64,000 nucleotides of DNA, taken from contig JAUPSS010000004.1 in assembly GCA_040285825.1 (NCBI GenBank), positions 5,091,658-5,155,657 on the forward strand, written 5' to 3'. Origin of the DNA: Eukaryota sp. TZLM1-RC. Taxonomy: Eukaryota > Metamonada: BaSk clade. A model generated the notes under the pieces. That model made no database searches and was not told the DNA's origin. It worked only from the letters and a program-made list of their open reading frames with translations. The translations under genes were made by a program, and so were the position numbers. Below, piece after piece: positions 52,975 to 62,770 of this stretch. The stretch's first letter is position 1; each line of letters opens with the position of its first letter.

Positions 52975-55881
52975 CTATCTACTAGACAGATACTGAGGCC
53001 TTTCATTACCACTCATTCTGGCTTCAGCAATTGCAAACATATTGAGACAGGCCAGCTTATTTCTATTGGAAAGCTCTGGTGAACCCTTGTTACTCAGTTT
53101 GCAACTCTCACTGTTACAAGCTAATAAACCATGACATGACATGTAGTAACATGAGTCTTTTCTCTTCTATAGCATCTGGGATTTGTTACTCTCAAAAACG
53201 TAGCAACCTTTTCAAAACAAACAGGACATTTTGCTGAAGTGAACGCTTCATTAATCAGCAATACTTCAAATCCATTTCTTTTCAGAAATTGAATCCATCC
53301 AATGCCTCGAGTAGGTCTCTGATGTTTCAAATTCTTGGAACCTTTTTTACCATAATCACCCATTAGAATTAAAGTGTCTTTTGGATTGCCAAACTGCTCA
53401 ACAAGGCTTTTTAACAACCAACTTTCAGTCTTTTGTTTGTGAATAAAAGCTTGCATCTTATGAATGCTCCACAAGTCAAGACTGATGCTGAACTGGCAGC
53501 AAATGCGGACAATTCGGCGTTTGCATCTTCAATTGTCGTTTCGTTAGACTCTTTCATTCGGTGCCTGTCGTAATCTACCCCAGTATACTGTGTAGCCCAT
53601 CGTTTTTGTTTTTCATTCATCCTAATTTTCAAAGACCAGGACATCGGAGTCATTCTCAACCATTTGTACTTCTTGTCTTGATTCATCACCCGACTATTTC
53701 TTTGCTGTTCAATTTCATGTTCAGGCACTATGGCTAGTTCTTCATCAGTGTTTTTGCTGCCAAAATACAATAAATCACGTTTTCTAGGATCACAAACAAC
53801 AATTCGTTTGTCTTGAAAAGTATCAACATCAACATCATCAATAAATAAATCAGCAATACTGGCCTTGTTGTCTGGCTTACATTTCTGACCTTGTTAATCC
53901 CGACGAACAAATTCTACTGCAATATTAAATCCATCTGTGTGGATAATGTTGTTGAATTTATAGCTCTTCTGCTTGAACATTGGTTGGTTTAAATCTAGAA
54001 TATTAGACCAAAAGTCAAATTGCTGAGGTGGTTTGAATTTCGTAATTTGGGCTAACGTGATGGACATTTTCTGCGTCTGTGTAGATGATAAATCATCCAT
54101 TAATGTTTGTTAAATAATTCTCCATATTGTTCTTGTATCAATAGGAAAATATCCAGGACCTACAGTGGTTGAAACAGGAGAAATATGATAACGTTTTTTC
54201 TCTCTATTGGAGAAATATTGGGCAATTGTAATTGCTGGTTTTAGGAATTATTGAGGATCTTTTTCAACAGCGTCTGCAAGAAAATGTATATCCACTGGAA
54301 ATATATTATCAACTAAATTCTCGTCAGTGACCAAATTCTCAATTTGGCAAGTAAATGGCTCAATAAGACCTTCAAATATGTCTCTAAGTTCATTGTTTCT
54401 TATATCATGTTGTTCACATAAATCGAAAATTTCATCATTCAGAAGGTTTCAAATATTTTCATGATGAAACACAGAACTCAAGCAATCTCTATCATTAACT
54501 AAAAACATGTTTTTGAATTTACGAAGCCTAAATCCATCCAGTGAAATAATTGTAGATAATGGCGTTGAGTATCCACCCAGCTTGTGTATTTCTGCTAACA
54601 CGTTTTCCACATCTGGTTTGTCAAAGTAAACATTAATAAATCGATTAATATGTTTTTCATAATTTAGTTTCAAATTATTCTCAAAATTGGCAAACATTAC
54701 TGGAGCCATATACTCAGGTGGTCTACTGAAGCCATCAGTTGAAAATTGTGGAAAAAACTCCAGCCCATATCTCAAATGGTCTATATAACTCAATGTTTTG
54801 TTCAACTTTTGTTGTTCAAAGGTAGTCGATAATCTATAATGTCCTTCACCATAATCAAAGTCTTCAAAATCCTGTGGAAATGCACTTTTTGGTTTCACCA
54901 TCTTTTGCCCCATAATACTCAGCTGAAATATAACGAATTTTGCCCATGAATGAATCATATAATTGGCAGATATTCGTGGTATTAAAAAATTACGTTCAAA
55001 ACAAGACTGTAAATACAGCTTTAAGCAACATGTGGCGTGAATTCGTAATTGTTGAAATTTTACAGCAGTTTCTCTCAATTTAAGTATCGCATTTGAATGT
55101 TTAACCATTGAGTTGACGGTTGCTGGAATGGTTTTATAAGATGATAAAATAAATATGTCTTTCTGAAACATCACGAAAAGTTTCAGACAAAGGATACAAT
55201 CATGAAGCCCATAATGAATTGAATTTTGTATCAGAGGAGAAGTAGCTAAACAATCAATTGGCACAATATGGAAAAATTCCTGATGAAGTTTGATTTTCTT
55301 TTCATTTTTCATTCTATGTGCCTGATTGCCTAATACATGTCAAAATCAAGATGCAGTAAATTGTGATTAAGACAACAATGGGGTTGATGATGATGAACCT
55401 GTGAAGCAAGATTTTTTCGTCAGGGAACATTTCTGCCTGAACATACATATCAATGTCTGCTAATCTGATTTGAGGACTCATTCTCAATATAAGTGAATAT
55501 TTGCTCTCCAAACAGAAATTATGGTGGTCAAACTTACAAATAACAATCGAAATTAAAAACACTTTTTGATTTGAAATCCACTCACCCATTTGCTCATCAG
55601 TTTTCTTTTTCAAAAGATTTGCTCCCTCTTTTCTCTTCTTGTTGATAATCTCATCAGGAGGGAGAAATTGGCCATCATGATTTTGGTAAAGATGACCATG
55701 CTGATAGGTTTCAAGATCAAAGCACATAACAGTAGGAAGATTTTGATTTGGGGTCAAAGATTTGAATTGAATCAATGGATCAGGCTTGAAGCCACTACGA
55801 CTTGGCTCATTTTTTTGACCTTACTCAATAGGTTTCAATGGTTTTTTTCTCAAAAATTTCCTTGTTCTCGATATTCAACAT
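52975..55881 (-). pseudogene. Exonuclease-Fanzor fusion relic, copy 2
   Basis: The best copy of the fusion. From an ATG at 55881: Exo I VMCFDLETYQ near 55740, Exo II-like HNLLHLDFDMY near 55345 (shifted frame), Exo III HYGLHDCILCL near 55200. An open frame of 287 codons (55312-54449) then runs without interruption from Exo III into Fanzor N-terminal helices (ETAVKFQQLRIHATCCLK; MFANFENNLKLNYEKHINRF). Then come NNIIHTDGFNIAV near 53930, RuvC-I DKRIVVCDPRKRDLLYF near 53790, LILMGDYGKKGSKNL near 53360, RuvC-II/zinc NEAFTSAKCPVC near 53235, and RuvC-III NRNKLACLNM near 53060, ending ERPQYL. The RuvC-III aspartate is asparagine. Several frameshifts and stops separate these blocks. The exonuclease lacks about 50 residues between Exo II and Exo III compared with the copy at 15 kb. 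Confidence 0.78.
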
Positions 55882-55884
55882 TGT

Positions 55885-56890
55885 AGTCTCAATACAAATT
55901 TTTTTGGTTCAATGCTTTTTGTTGTTTTTTTAGCTTGCGCTTTGATGTTTGTTGGTCAAAAATCGCATTTCTAATGATTTTTGATGGAGGAGTTGATTTA
56001 AAATTAGATCTTCTGTTTCTGGGACCAGGATTTGCTTAAACATCTCCATCCATTGTTAAATCAACAGTAAATGGGTTTGTTGATAGACGATGTTGGCAGC
56101 TACTGGATTGAAAAAATAAATAATAGAGATAATAAAACTCAACATATTCAAAATAACAATTCAAGACACAACATCCCGTATCTAAAGTGCAAGAATCTAA
56201 AGCAGAAAAATGAACAAACTCATAAACATCAAAACAAAAATGTAAAAAAAACATATACAAAAGAAACATCCCACATCTACAGTACCACTACGTAAACCAC
56301 AAAAAACAACAAACTGAAAAACATCAAGACAACAATTCAAAACAAAACACAAACAAGAAAAACTTCCCACATTGAACGAGCAAGTGCCTAAACCAGAAAA
56401 ATCAACAAAATCAAAAACATCAAAGTAACAACAATGTAAAACAAAAAACAAACAAGAACAACATCCCATATCTACAGTACAAATGGCTAAACCACAAAAA
56501 CAACAAACTCAATAACATAAAAATAACAATTCAAAACAAAACACAAAGCAGAACATCGCGTATCCAAGGTGATTATCACCATGGCTGATTCAACATCACC
56601 CATATCATGACTCACATGATGACTGAAAAAAGTGCAATACTCTACCCCTACGGAAGAATCAGAACGACGATTCATATAGGAAATCGAGGCTTTGACCTTC
56701 AGTTTATTCCTGTAAAACAGGATGACTGATCCCGACTGAGGAGTTCGGGAGCAAGTACTCTGCTGTTCTCTGAAGAACAAGTTGAAGGAGGAGGTGGGAA
56801 CTGAGTCCGTAACCTCGTTATCCTTTTTCTCCTTTTGCTGCATGAATCATGATGAATCATGCTGCATGATGTTAGAAGAATGGGAAGAGT
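55885..56890. other. Extra 1 kb in composite copy 2
   Basis: Absent from copy 1, whose sequence passes from ATATTCAACATT to GCTGTCTGACACG near 6070-6100. It contains the minisatellite below and a stretch related to 44.45 kb. It may be an insertion here or a deletion in copy 1. Confidence 0.6.
56140..56575. repeat. Minisatellite, period about 97 bp
   Basis: Diverged units marked by ACATCCC(A/G)TATCTA...ACCACAAAAA recur near 56170, 56266, 56363, 56461 and 56553. Units are A- and C-rich with AAAACAAAACACAAACAAGA stretches. The reverse-strand cysteine-rich frames here are by-products. Confidence 0.75.
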
Positions 56891-57839
56891 CAAGATAATT
56901 TCGCTGTCTGACACGTTGTCTGACATGTTGATTGCAATTTCAAATTGATTGCTAATTTCCACAATAATATCAAATGCCTATTTACTGTATCTCTATTAGT
57001 GGTCATCAACATCAGCTCGATTAACCCTCTAGCTGTTCTGATCGTTGTTTCTCCGACTAAACTGTATGTTTTTTCCAGTTTCCTTCTCCTTCCTTTACCT
57101 CTTGTACTCTTCCCATTCATCTATCTCAACAGTTCTCCCTTTCTCTCTCCCTCTCTATTTCGACGGGACCTAAACATATACTTGTTTCCCTACTTTCTAC
57201 TCTGTCTGTTTATGGAATCATTTTTCAGAATACTGTTATTCTCCTGTTTAACTACGGAAATATGGAAATGATGATGGATTGATTCATATTGCTGTATATC
57301 CCTGTGGTGGAGGGGTAACTGTGTTGAAATGCATACTTTCGTCAAGCATCATTCAAACTTATTCCAAGAACTTTCATTCTTGGTAAGATCGTCCACAGAC
57401 GTTCTAGAATACTCGAATAATTTGCCACCAGTCTCAGTGAGCCCATTTCTCCTCTAAAACAATACGTAGTTTTCGGACTCTTGAAAAATCAGCTTTTCTG
57501 GTTAATAACCTATTTCTGAACCTTCACTGTTGTGAATGTGCGGGGTGGATAATAATATGTGTAAATACTAGTGAATAATATTTTCATAATTTAATATATA
57601 TATATAATAAAATATAATATTAGCGACGGTAGTATTATAGGTGAATAAAATGGAACTACACTACTATCTCCCTTCAGTATCTCTACACCATCTCTTGATT
57701 AGCTGGTGTTTGTGATCTACAACTACAATGGCTGTTTCGTTTTTCTATTTTGAATACTTAATTTATGTGGATTTCATTTGAATTGCATACCGTGATTGTG
57801 ACAGCTTTGGATTTGAAAACTTTTTGAATTTTGTCATTT

Positions 57840-58119
57840 TGTCCCAGAGTTTTTACAAGCACGTAGTTGTTGCCGTTAATTGAACTGAATCTTTTCTGTT
57901 TTCTTATAAAGATTTCAAATGTGTTCTCCTTAACCCCCTTCGAGCATTCAGATATAATTGGTGATTTACCATTGATCGTGTTACGTTATTACCTTCAGAA
58001 TACTTGTAGTTACCGATAGTTGATATTTCCAGCAGATAATGGTTTAATTTCTGCATGTCATAAGCATCTATTGATGAGTGGGTCAGTGAGACCCACTCAC
58101 TGTTTATATAATTGAGCAT
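57840..58119 (-). pseudogene. Second Fanzor-like relic (type 2), copy 2
   Basis: Matches 6830-7100: SLTHSSIDAYDMQKLNHYLL and EISTIGNYKY correspond to SLTHSSIDVYDMQKLNHYLL and EISTIGDYKE in copy 1. The RuvC-II, zinc-finger and RuvC-III part seen in copy 1 is not found between 57480 and 57840, so this copy is deleted. Confidence 0.55.
58075..58099. repeat. 10-bp palindrome at edge of composite copy 2
   Basis: TGAGTGGGTC, 5-nt spacer, GACCCACTCA. Copy 1 has only the left arm (near 7054-7063), so the right arm is a fold-back duplication at the point where homology ends. Confidence 0.8.
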
Positions 58120-58185
58120 TTAAAAATTTGATCTCAGAACCTAGTTGAGAGATGGTTTGATAAAAGTTGGTAGTAATTTTCATTT

Positions 58186-58371
58186 ATGTCCAACAAACCC
58201 TCTAGAGTTGAACGTCGTACAACAGAAGGTAGACTTCCACATCGTGCACGACGTCAAAGTCCTGCTCCTATGGAGAAGGAGGACATACAGGACTTTTTGC
58301 GTTTTGAAAAAATTAAAGAACAAAGACGTAAACAAGAGCAAACTAGACACAAACTGTTACCATGGCACTAA
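58186..58371 (+). CDS. Hypothetical small basic protein, 61 aa
   Basis: An ATG-started frame of 61 codons that is highly charged, beginning MSNKPSRVERRTTEG and ending KEQRRKQEQTRHKLLPWH. A helix rich in K, R, E and Q makes up the C-terminal half. I do not recognise a family. Amino-acid use looks coding, unlike the neighbouring random frames, but the gene may have further exons given the tiny introns of this genome. Confidence 0.4.
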   Translation: MSNKPSRVERRTTEGRLPHRARRQSPAPMEKEDIQDFLRFEKIKEQRRKQEQTRHKLLPWH

Positions 58372-58927
58372 GCTTAGACTATTAAATACGAATATATTTA
58401 TTGTATTGTATCGTATTTCCTCAGCTATTCACAAGCTTGATGAACACAATGAGTGGAGAGCTTGTCAAATTAAGAAAATTGCACTGGGTTAAAAGGGGCT
58501 CACAAAAATTTACTGTTTCAATCGTTGAATGTCTGATTTTAACAAAACCCAAAAATTCAAAATTCTTGTGCACGAGACACATGAAATTTTATGTATTTAA
58601 AGACTGTTTGTGCAAGATAGCATTATGATAATAGTAGAGTTGCAATTTATACAATCCTGTAAGGCACAGGACACTCACGAATTTATACATGAAATAAGTC
58701 ACAAATCAAGCAATTCAATAGTGAATCCGCTTTTCGTTGACTCTATTAGATTTCAATGATGAAACATATTTTCTTGAGATGCAAAGTAGTAAAACAATCA
58801 CGTTTCCCTTTGGAATTGTGAAGACAATTTTTACAACACTCAATCCATAGCAATTACCACAAGCAGTGAGTGCCAATGTATGATGAACACCTACACTACA
58901 AGAAACAATGTTAGAGAAGAAGGGTAA
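58372..58927. other. Intergenic, no gene seen
   Basis: Between the small basic ORF and the 3' end of the DUF504-like gene. No feature recognised. Confidence 0.5.
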
Positions 58928-59239
58928 CTAGAAATTCTTTCTACCAGTAGCATGAGGAGGAAAACATCGGGAATGAACACCAGGTGTTGGAGATGGGAAT
59001 AAAGAATCAGAAGGTGCAACAGAGCCAATAAGGTTGGTTCGTTTTGTGCGAGACCAGAGAATTGAGTTTCCTTTAGATATGTAGCGAATTCTGTGTGATG
59101 GTACAGATAAGGCAAGAAAATCGTGAAGAGCGAGGAAGAATACACCGCCAAATCTATCCTCAAAACCAACAAAGAAACGTTCTTTAGACAAAGAAGTATC
59201 GTGGACTAATCTGTTGATTATGCTGAGAGCGTCTTTCAT
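58928..59239 (-). CDS. MJ1316/DUF504-domain protein
   Basis: A protein of 103 residues from the ATG at 59239. Family hallmarks: FVGFEDRFGGVFFLALHDFL near residue 23, then VPSHRIRYISKGNSILWSR near 47, which corresponds to the conserved IPxHRIxYIKxxGxxVWDR block. This domain is predicted to recognise RNA cyclic or other 3' end groups; it occurs as a small protein in archaea and as part of larger proteins such as LENG9 in animals. Here it is a stand-alone single-domain protein. The last 25 residues are unrelated. It is transcribed divergently from the Fanzor relic 200 bp away. The family call is good; the biological role is unknown. Confidence 0.78.
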   Translation of the reverse strand: MKDALSIINRLVHDTSLSKERFFVGFEDRFGGVFFLALHDFLALSVPSHRIRYISKGNSILWSRTKRTNLIGSVAPSDSLFPSPTPGVHSRCFPPHATGRKNF

Positions 59240-59446
59240 GAGTTACATAGAGTTGAAATTGCAGAAACTTTTACAAAGGATACCTAGTTTATGAACCTAG
59301 TTTATGAAGTGAGGGGAACGTGTGGGAATAGTGAAAACCTCCCAAAACCAAGTTGAGGGTTAAAAACCTCCCAGAACAGGCAACCAGAAGTCGAAAATGG
59401 GGTGACAAGTGTAAAATTTGATAGATGAGCTGATTATTCTCACTAC

Positions 59447-61403
59447 ATGACAGACACCCACTCTGTGTCACGTGTATTCACTCGGTCTTGTGCACTTAAC
59501 TCGCTGCTGACCCCTACAGCGGTGCAACAAATTCGGACTGACCTTCCTTTGGTCACCGAGATTTGTCATGAAGCTTCTTTATTGCTTCAATCTTTTCTTC
59601 TAAATTTTCCGTTGGCATCTAGAGCTTTAGTGGAACAGGATGTATGGTATCTGTTTATGACCGTCATCACCACTGGTTCTTTTCCAAAGCCTTCCACATC
59701 TAAAGGCCAACGCCAATTACTCCATATCTTTTACAATGGATTTCTTCCTGAATGCCCACAAGACAGCTCTCTTGTTTCTTTGTGGGAAAATTCTTTGGTG
59801 CCTTATAGAAATTCATTCAATCTTTTTCTCAATGCTTGGCTGCAGTCTGAGAATTGTAATTTTATTAATAGAAAAGGGCTTTCTCCTTACCTTGCTTGTC
59901 GGGCTCGTCAATTGGCGTCTAACGTGAAGACAAGTTTACCTAAAATTTGTGAATCCTGGACAAAAAACTTTATTCGTGCTCATTGAAGAGCCCTGGATAA
60001 AACAAATGTCTTTGCAAATAATATTCTTTCACTTTTGCCAGATGAACCATTAGCCCAACCCGAGGAAGTTGCTGTTGATTCTGTTCTTGAATACTACATC
60101 AATTTCAATTTGTATAATTCAAGAGAAAGATTCTTTTTATTAAATGCATGTAAGTTTATCTTGAATCTCCTTCACAGATTTCCTACCACTGCCTCCCTAC
60201 TGTCCTCAAATGATAAAATCACCTTTTCATCAAAGGAAATTGGTGAGCTTTTTCTCTTCAATCTTAAAATTTCACAATAATTACTCACTTTCTTTTCTCA
60301 TATGCATTGCTGGAAGAAATTAAGAATAATACCTTTAGCTTCTCATAAAGGTTTTAAGTTTCTTGAGGTTCCTTCACATGTTTTCCACTCTTTGAAAAAA
60401 TTTCCACTTATTGAAGGATTATCTTCCAAAACAAAGTTTATCAGAAATACATGTCTGAAACGAATATTTAAACAATGTCCTTACCAAAAATTTAATATCA
60501 ACAGAAAAAGTTTGAAAAATAGATTTAAAAAAATTTTATTGAAAACTAATGGTAATGAACTGCTTTTGACCTTTGAATGTAAAAATTATGACTCAGAGAA
60601 CACAGATGAGCTGGATGAACCACCGAAAAAGAAAAGAAGATCAAAAAATGAAATGAAAAGTAACCCTGATGCCAACAAAACCAGAGAAACACAGTTGAAG
60701 GGCACTAAAAAAATGCCCCGTCGAAGACGTAGACATCCAGTCGAAATTTTACCTGAAAGGCCCCTTATCGGCGTTGATCTTGGCCAATCCAGATTATGTG
60801 GTTACTTCTTAAATGATTATCAATGTGGAGTTATCCCTTGTCCAACTGGCAGAAGATACATGACAAAACCTTCACCCAGTAAACAATCTCCCAACCAATA
60901 TTCCGTTCAAAATTTCAACCAATATTTAAACCATTGGAATTTGGTCAGGAAGAAAGTGTATTTGAAAAAGTAATCACCAGAAATGGAAAATAATTAAATT
61001 TGATAACCGCAGACGAAAAGAGAGACGCTTCAGAGAGACTCTCAACAAATTTCAAAGGCTGGCTGGACATCCTGATAAATTCTATCTTGCTGTGGGTTCT
61101 GCAAATTTCCCTTCTCATTGCCGAAAAGTCAATCGATATGGATCAGCAAGGGCTTTCAGAAAATGGTTGTGTTATCAAAAGGATGTGAAGCAATTGTCAA
61201 CCAGTGAATTAAATACAAGCAAACTTTCAAGTTGTTGCATGGCCGAGAATATTCAAGCAGGCTCATGGCAGATGCGTATTTGTACTGAGTGTCAAATAGT
61301 ATATGACAGAGATATTTCCGCTTCAAAAATTATTCAAATTAAGAAGAAAGCGGAATTGTGGCCAGAAAGATACATTTGCCCAGATGCTCTGTTGAGGAGA
61401 TGA
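59447..61403 (+). pseudogene. Fanzor-like nuclease relic (type 2), copy 5
   Basis: Only a few breaks interrupt this plus-strand copy: a TGA at 59984, a stop at 60278 and a frameshift near 60975-61010. The N-terminal helices read SLLTPTAVQQIRTDLPLV and so on. A nuclear-localisation-like PPKKKRRSK lies near 60622. RuvC-I is PLIGVDLGQSRLCGYF near 60765. RuvC-II/zinc is STSELNTSKLSSCC near 61205, followed by MRICTEC. RuvC-III is VYDRDISASKIIQIK near 61300, and the end is WPERYICPDA. The three catalytic acids (D, E, D) are all present. There is no exonuclease module. It is closest in motif style to the relic at 6.5-7.2 kb. The frame ends shortly before a strong hairpin (61445-61478). Confidence 0.72.
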
Positions 61404-61444
61404 ATAGGGAACGTGAGCATACAGAAACTAAAACTTTTGAGACC

Positions 61445-61478
61445 GATCTACAAATGCCTTAGTAGCATTTGGTAGATC
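61445..61478 (+). other. Strong hairpin 3' of Fanzor copy 5
   Basis: GATCTACAAATGC and GCATTTGGTAGATC pair over 13 bp with one bulged G and a 7-nt loop, 42 nt downstream of the Fanzor stop. In TnpB-type systems the guide RNA scaffold is encoded at and beyond the 3' end of the nuclease gene, so this is a candidate scaffold stem. The RNA role is inference. Confidence 0.45.
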
Positions 61479-61634
61479 CACTTAGACACATCAAGTCGCG
61501 AGGCTTTGTTCTGTGAAAGCAGTAGGTGTATTTAAGTGAGGTAGCCCATTGATGAAGATCATGATTGTCTTTGTCAAATGACGCTACATGCCTCTTACAG
61601 CCTGTGAGTAGACATTGAGAAAGTTGAAAACAGG

Positions 61635-61675
61635 AGTGAATTTCACAGGGGAATGTATAATAAGTGAAATTCACT
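61635..61675. repeat. Perfect 12-bp inverted repeat
   Basis: AGTGAATTTCAC and GTGAAATTCACT with a 17-nt spacer. It lies between the Fanzor relic and the LINE A target duplication and could mark the 3' end of the Fanzor element. Confidence 0.7.
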
Positions 61676-61676
61676 G

Positions 61677-61687
61677 TACAACATCCA
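61677..61687. repeat. LINE A target-site duplication, left
   Basis: TACAACATCCA, repeated at 62729-62739 on the other side of the LINE A insertion. Confidence 0.88.
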
Positions 61688-62728
61688 TTTGATGTAGAAA
61701 AATGGGGTCGATGTTTTCCCCAATCATTCAATGGCAATATTCCAGAAAAAAATGTTTTAAATTTGAAGTACACTCTTCGAACATTACAGAAAAGATTGAC
61801 TGGAATGTATGAAAAAGATCTTTATAATAATATTTGCAGCTCGGCTGTTTTAAATCAAGATCTTCACTCATTGTTATTGGAAAAGGGTGTTTGTGAAAAC
61901 AAGGTGTCAGATTCTTCACTTTTTGTAACCATTGTACCACGAAGATTTGGATTGTGTGCTACTAATGAAGCATTTGTAACAAAAATGAGATTATATTTGA
62001 ACATCCCCATTAACCAATTATTATCAAAAGAAAAATGTATTTGTTCGAATTCACCTCAACTCACTTTGCGCCATGCTCTAATTTGCTCTAAATTGATAAC
62101 TTATCGTTCTTCATTACATGATGCTGTTAGAGACACTGTTTTCAATATGGCACAAACTGCAAGGATATCGTGTATCAAAGAGCCCCTGCTGAAAGAAACA
62201 CTTTCTCTGAATAATTTTGGTTCTGATGATAGAGGTGATGTATACTGTGATTGGATTGATAATTCTGAAGCTATTGTTGACTTTGTCTCATGTAATGTTG
62301 CAAACGATACTTTGGTTCACAGAAGGAAACTTAATCCTGTGGCTGCTCTGGATTTTAAAGCAAAAGAAAAACATAGAAAATATGATAAAGAAATTGAAGA
62401 TGCAAATATCGATAGAAATACACAGCTGGTTTTTATTGCTTTTCCATTTTCGATAAATGGAAGATTATCAGTTGAAGCAGAAACTTTTTTGGATGACTTC
62501 CAAAAAATGGTTAAAGAAAAAACAATGAAAAGATTTGATATTTTTTTATGGCGTTCACGGATTCAATTTGCCATTATTAATAGATTACCGCGGTTTTTCA
62601 ATCGAATTAGAGAAGCTTTAGCTAGACAGCAAGCAAATCAAGATTTTGTAGAGGAAATCTTGGTTTAATGATAGTCGTCCCATTAGTTATGATTTAATTT
62701 AATCAAGTGTGCAAATTCAATAAATTAA
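61688..62728 (+). mobile_element. LINE A, 5'-truncated, upstream of FERM gene
   Basis: A 1.04-kb insertion with an 11-bp target duplication. The open frame (to 62668) covers the last 326 or so codons of LINE A: DVEKWGRCFPQSFNGNIPEK, the finger CICSNSPQLTLRHALIC, HDAVRDTVFNMAQTARISC, RGDVYCDW and the common C-terminus EEILV, with no internal stop. The 3' end is CAATAAAT with no A tail, as in other A copies. The intact frame and clean duplication indicate a young copy. It separates the FERM gene from the Fanzor relic. Confidence 0.93.
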
Positions 62729-62739
62729 TACAACATCCA
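62729..62739. repeat. LINE A target-site duplication, right
   Basis: TACAACATCCA; ends 31 bp before the FERM start codon. Confidence 0.88.
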
Positions 62740-62770
62740 CTTCATCTTTTTAACAATTGTCTTATTTCCC

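Larger units (their letters stand above)
52919..58120 (-). repeat. Composite Fanzor segment, copy 2
   Basis: Homologous to 2578-7190, same order and strand. It lacks the LINE B insertion and keeps the two exo-Fanzor intervals deleted in copy 1, so it is the better template for the ancestral element. It has about 1 kb of additional sequence (55885-56890, with a minisatellite), while most of its second Fanzor-like gene is deleted. Its 3' end is about 65 bp upstream of the LisH-like gene's ATG. Confidence 0.7.

Noticed and set aside
56036-56469. Cysteine-rich frames on the minus strand
   Set aside because: They are by-products of the 97-bp A/C-rich minisatellite; stops and frame changes fall between units.
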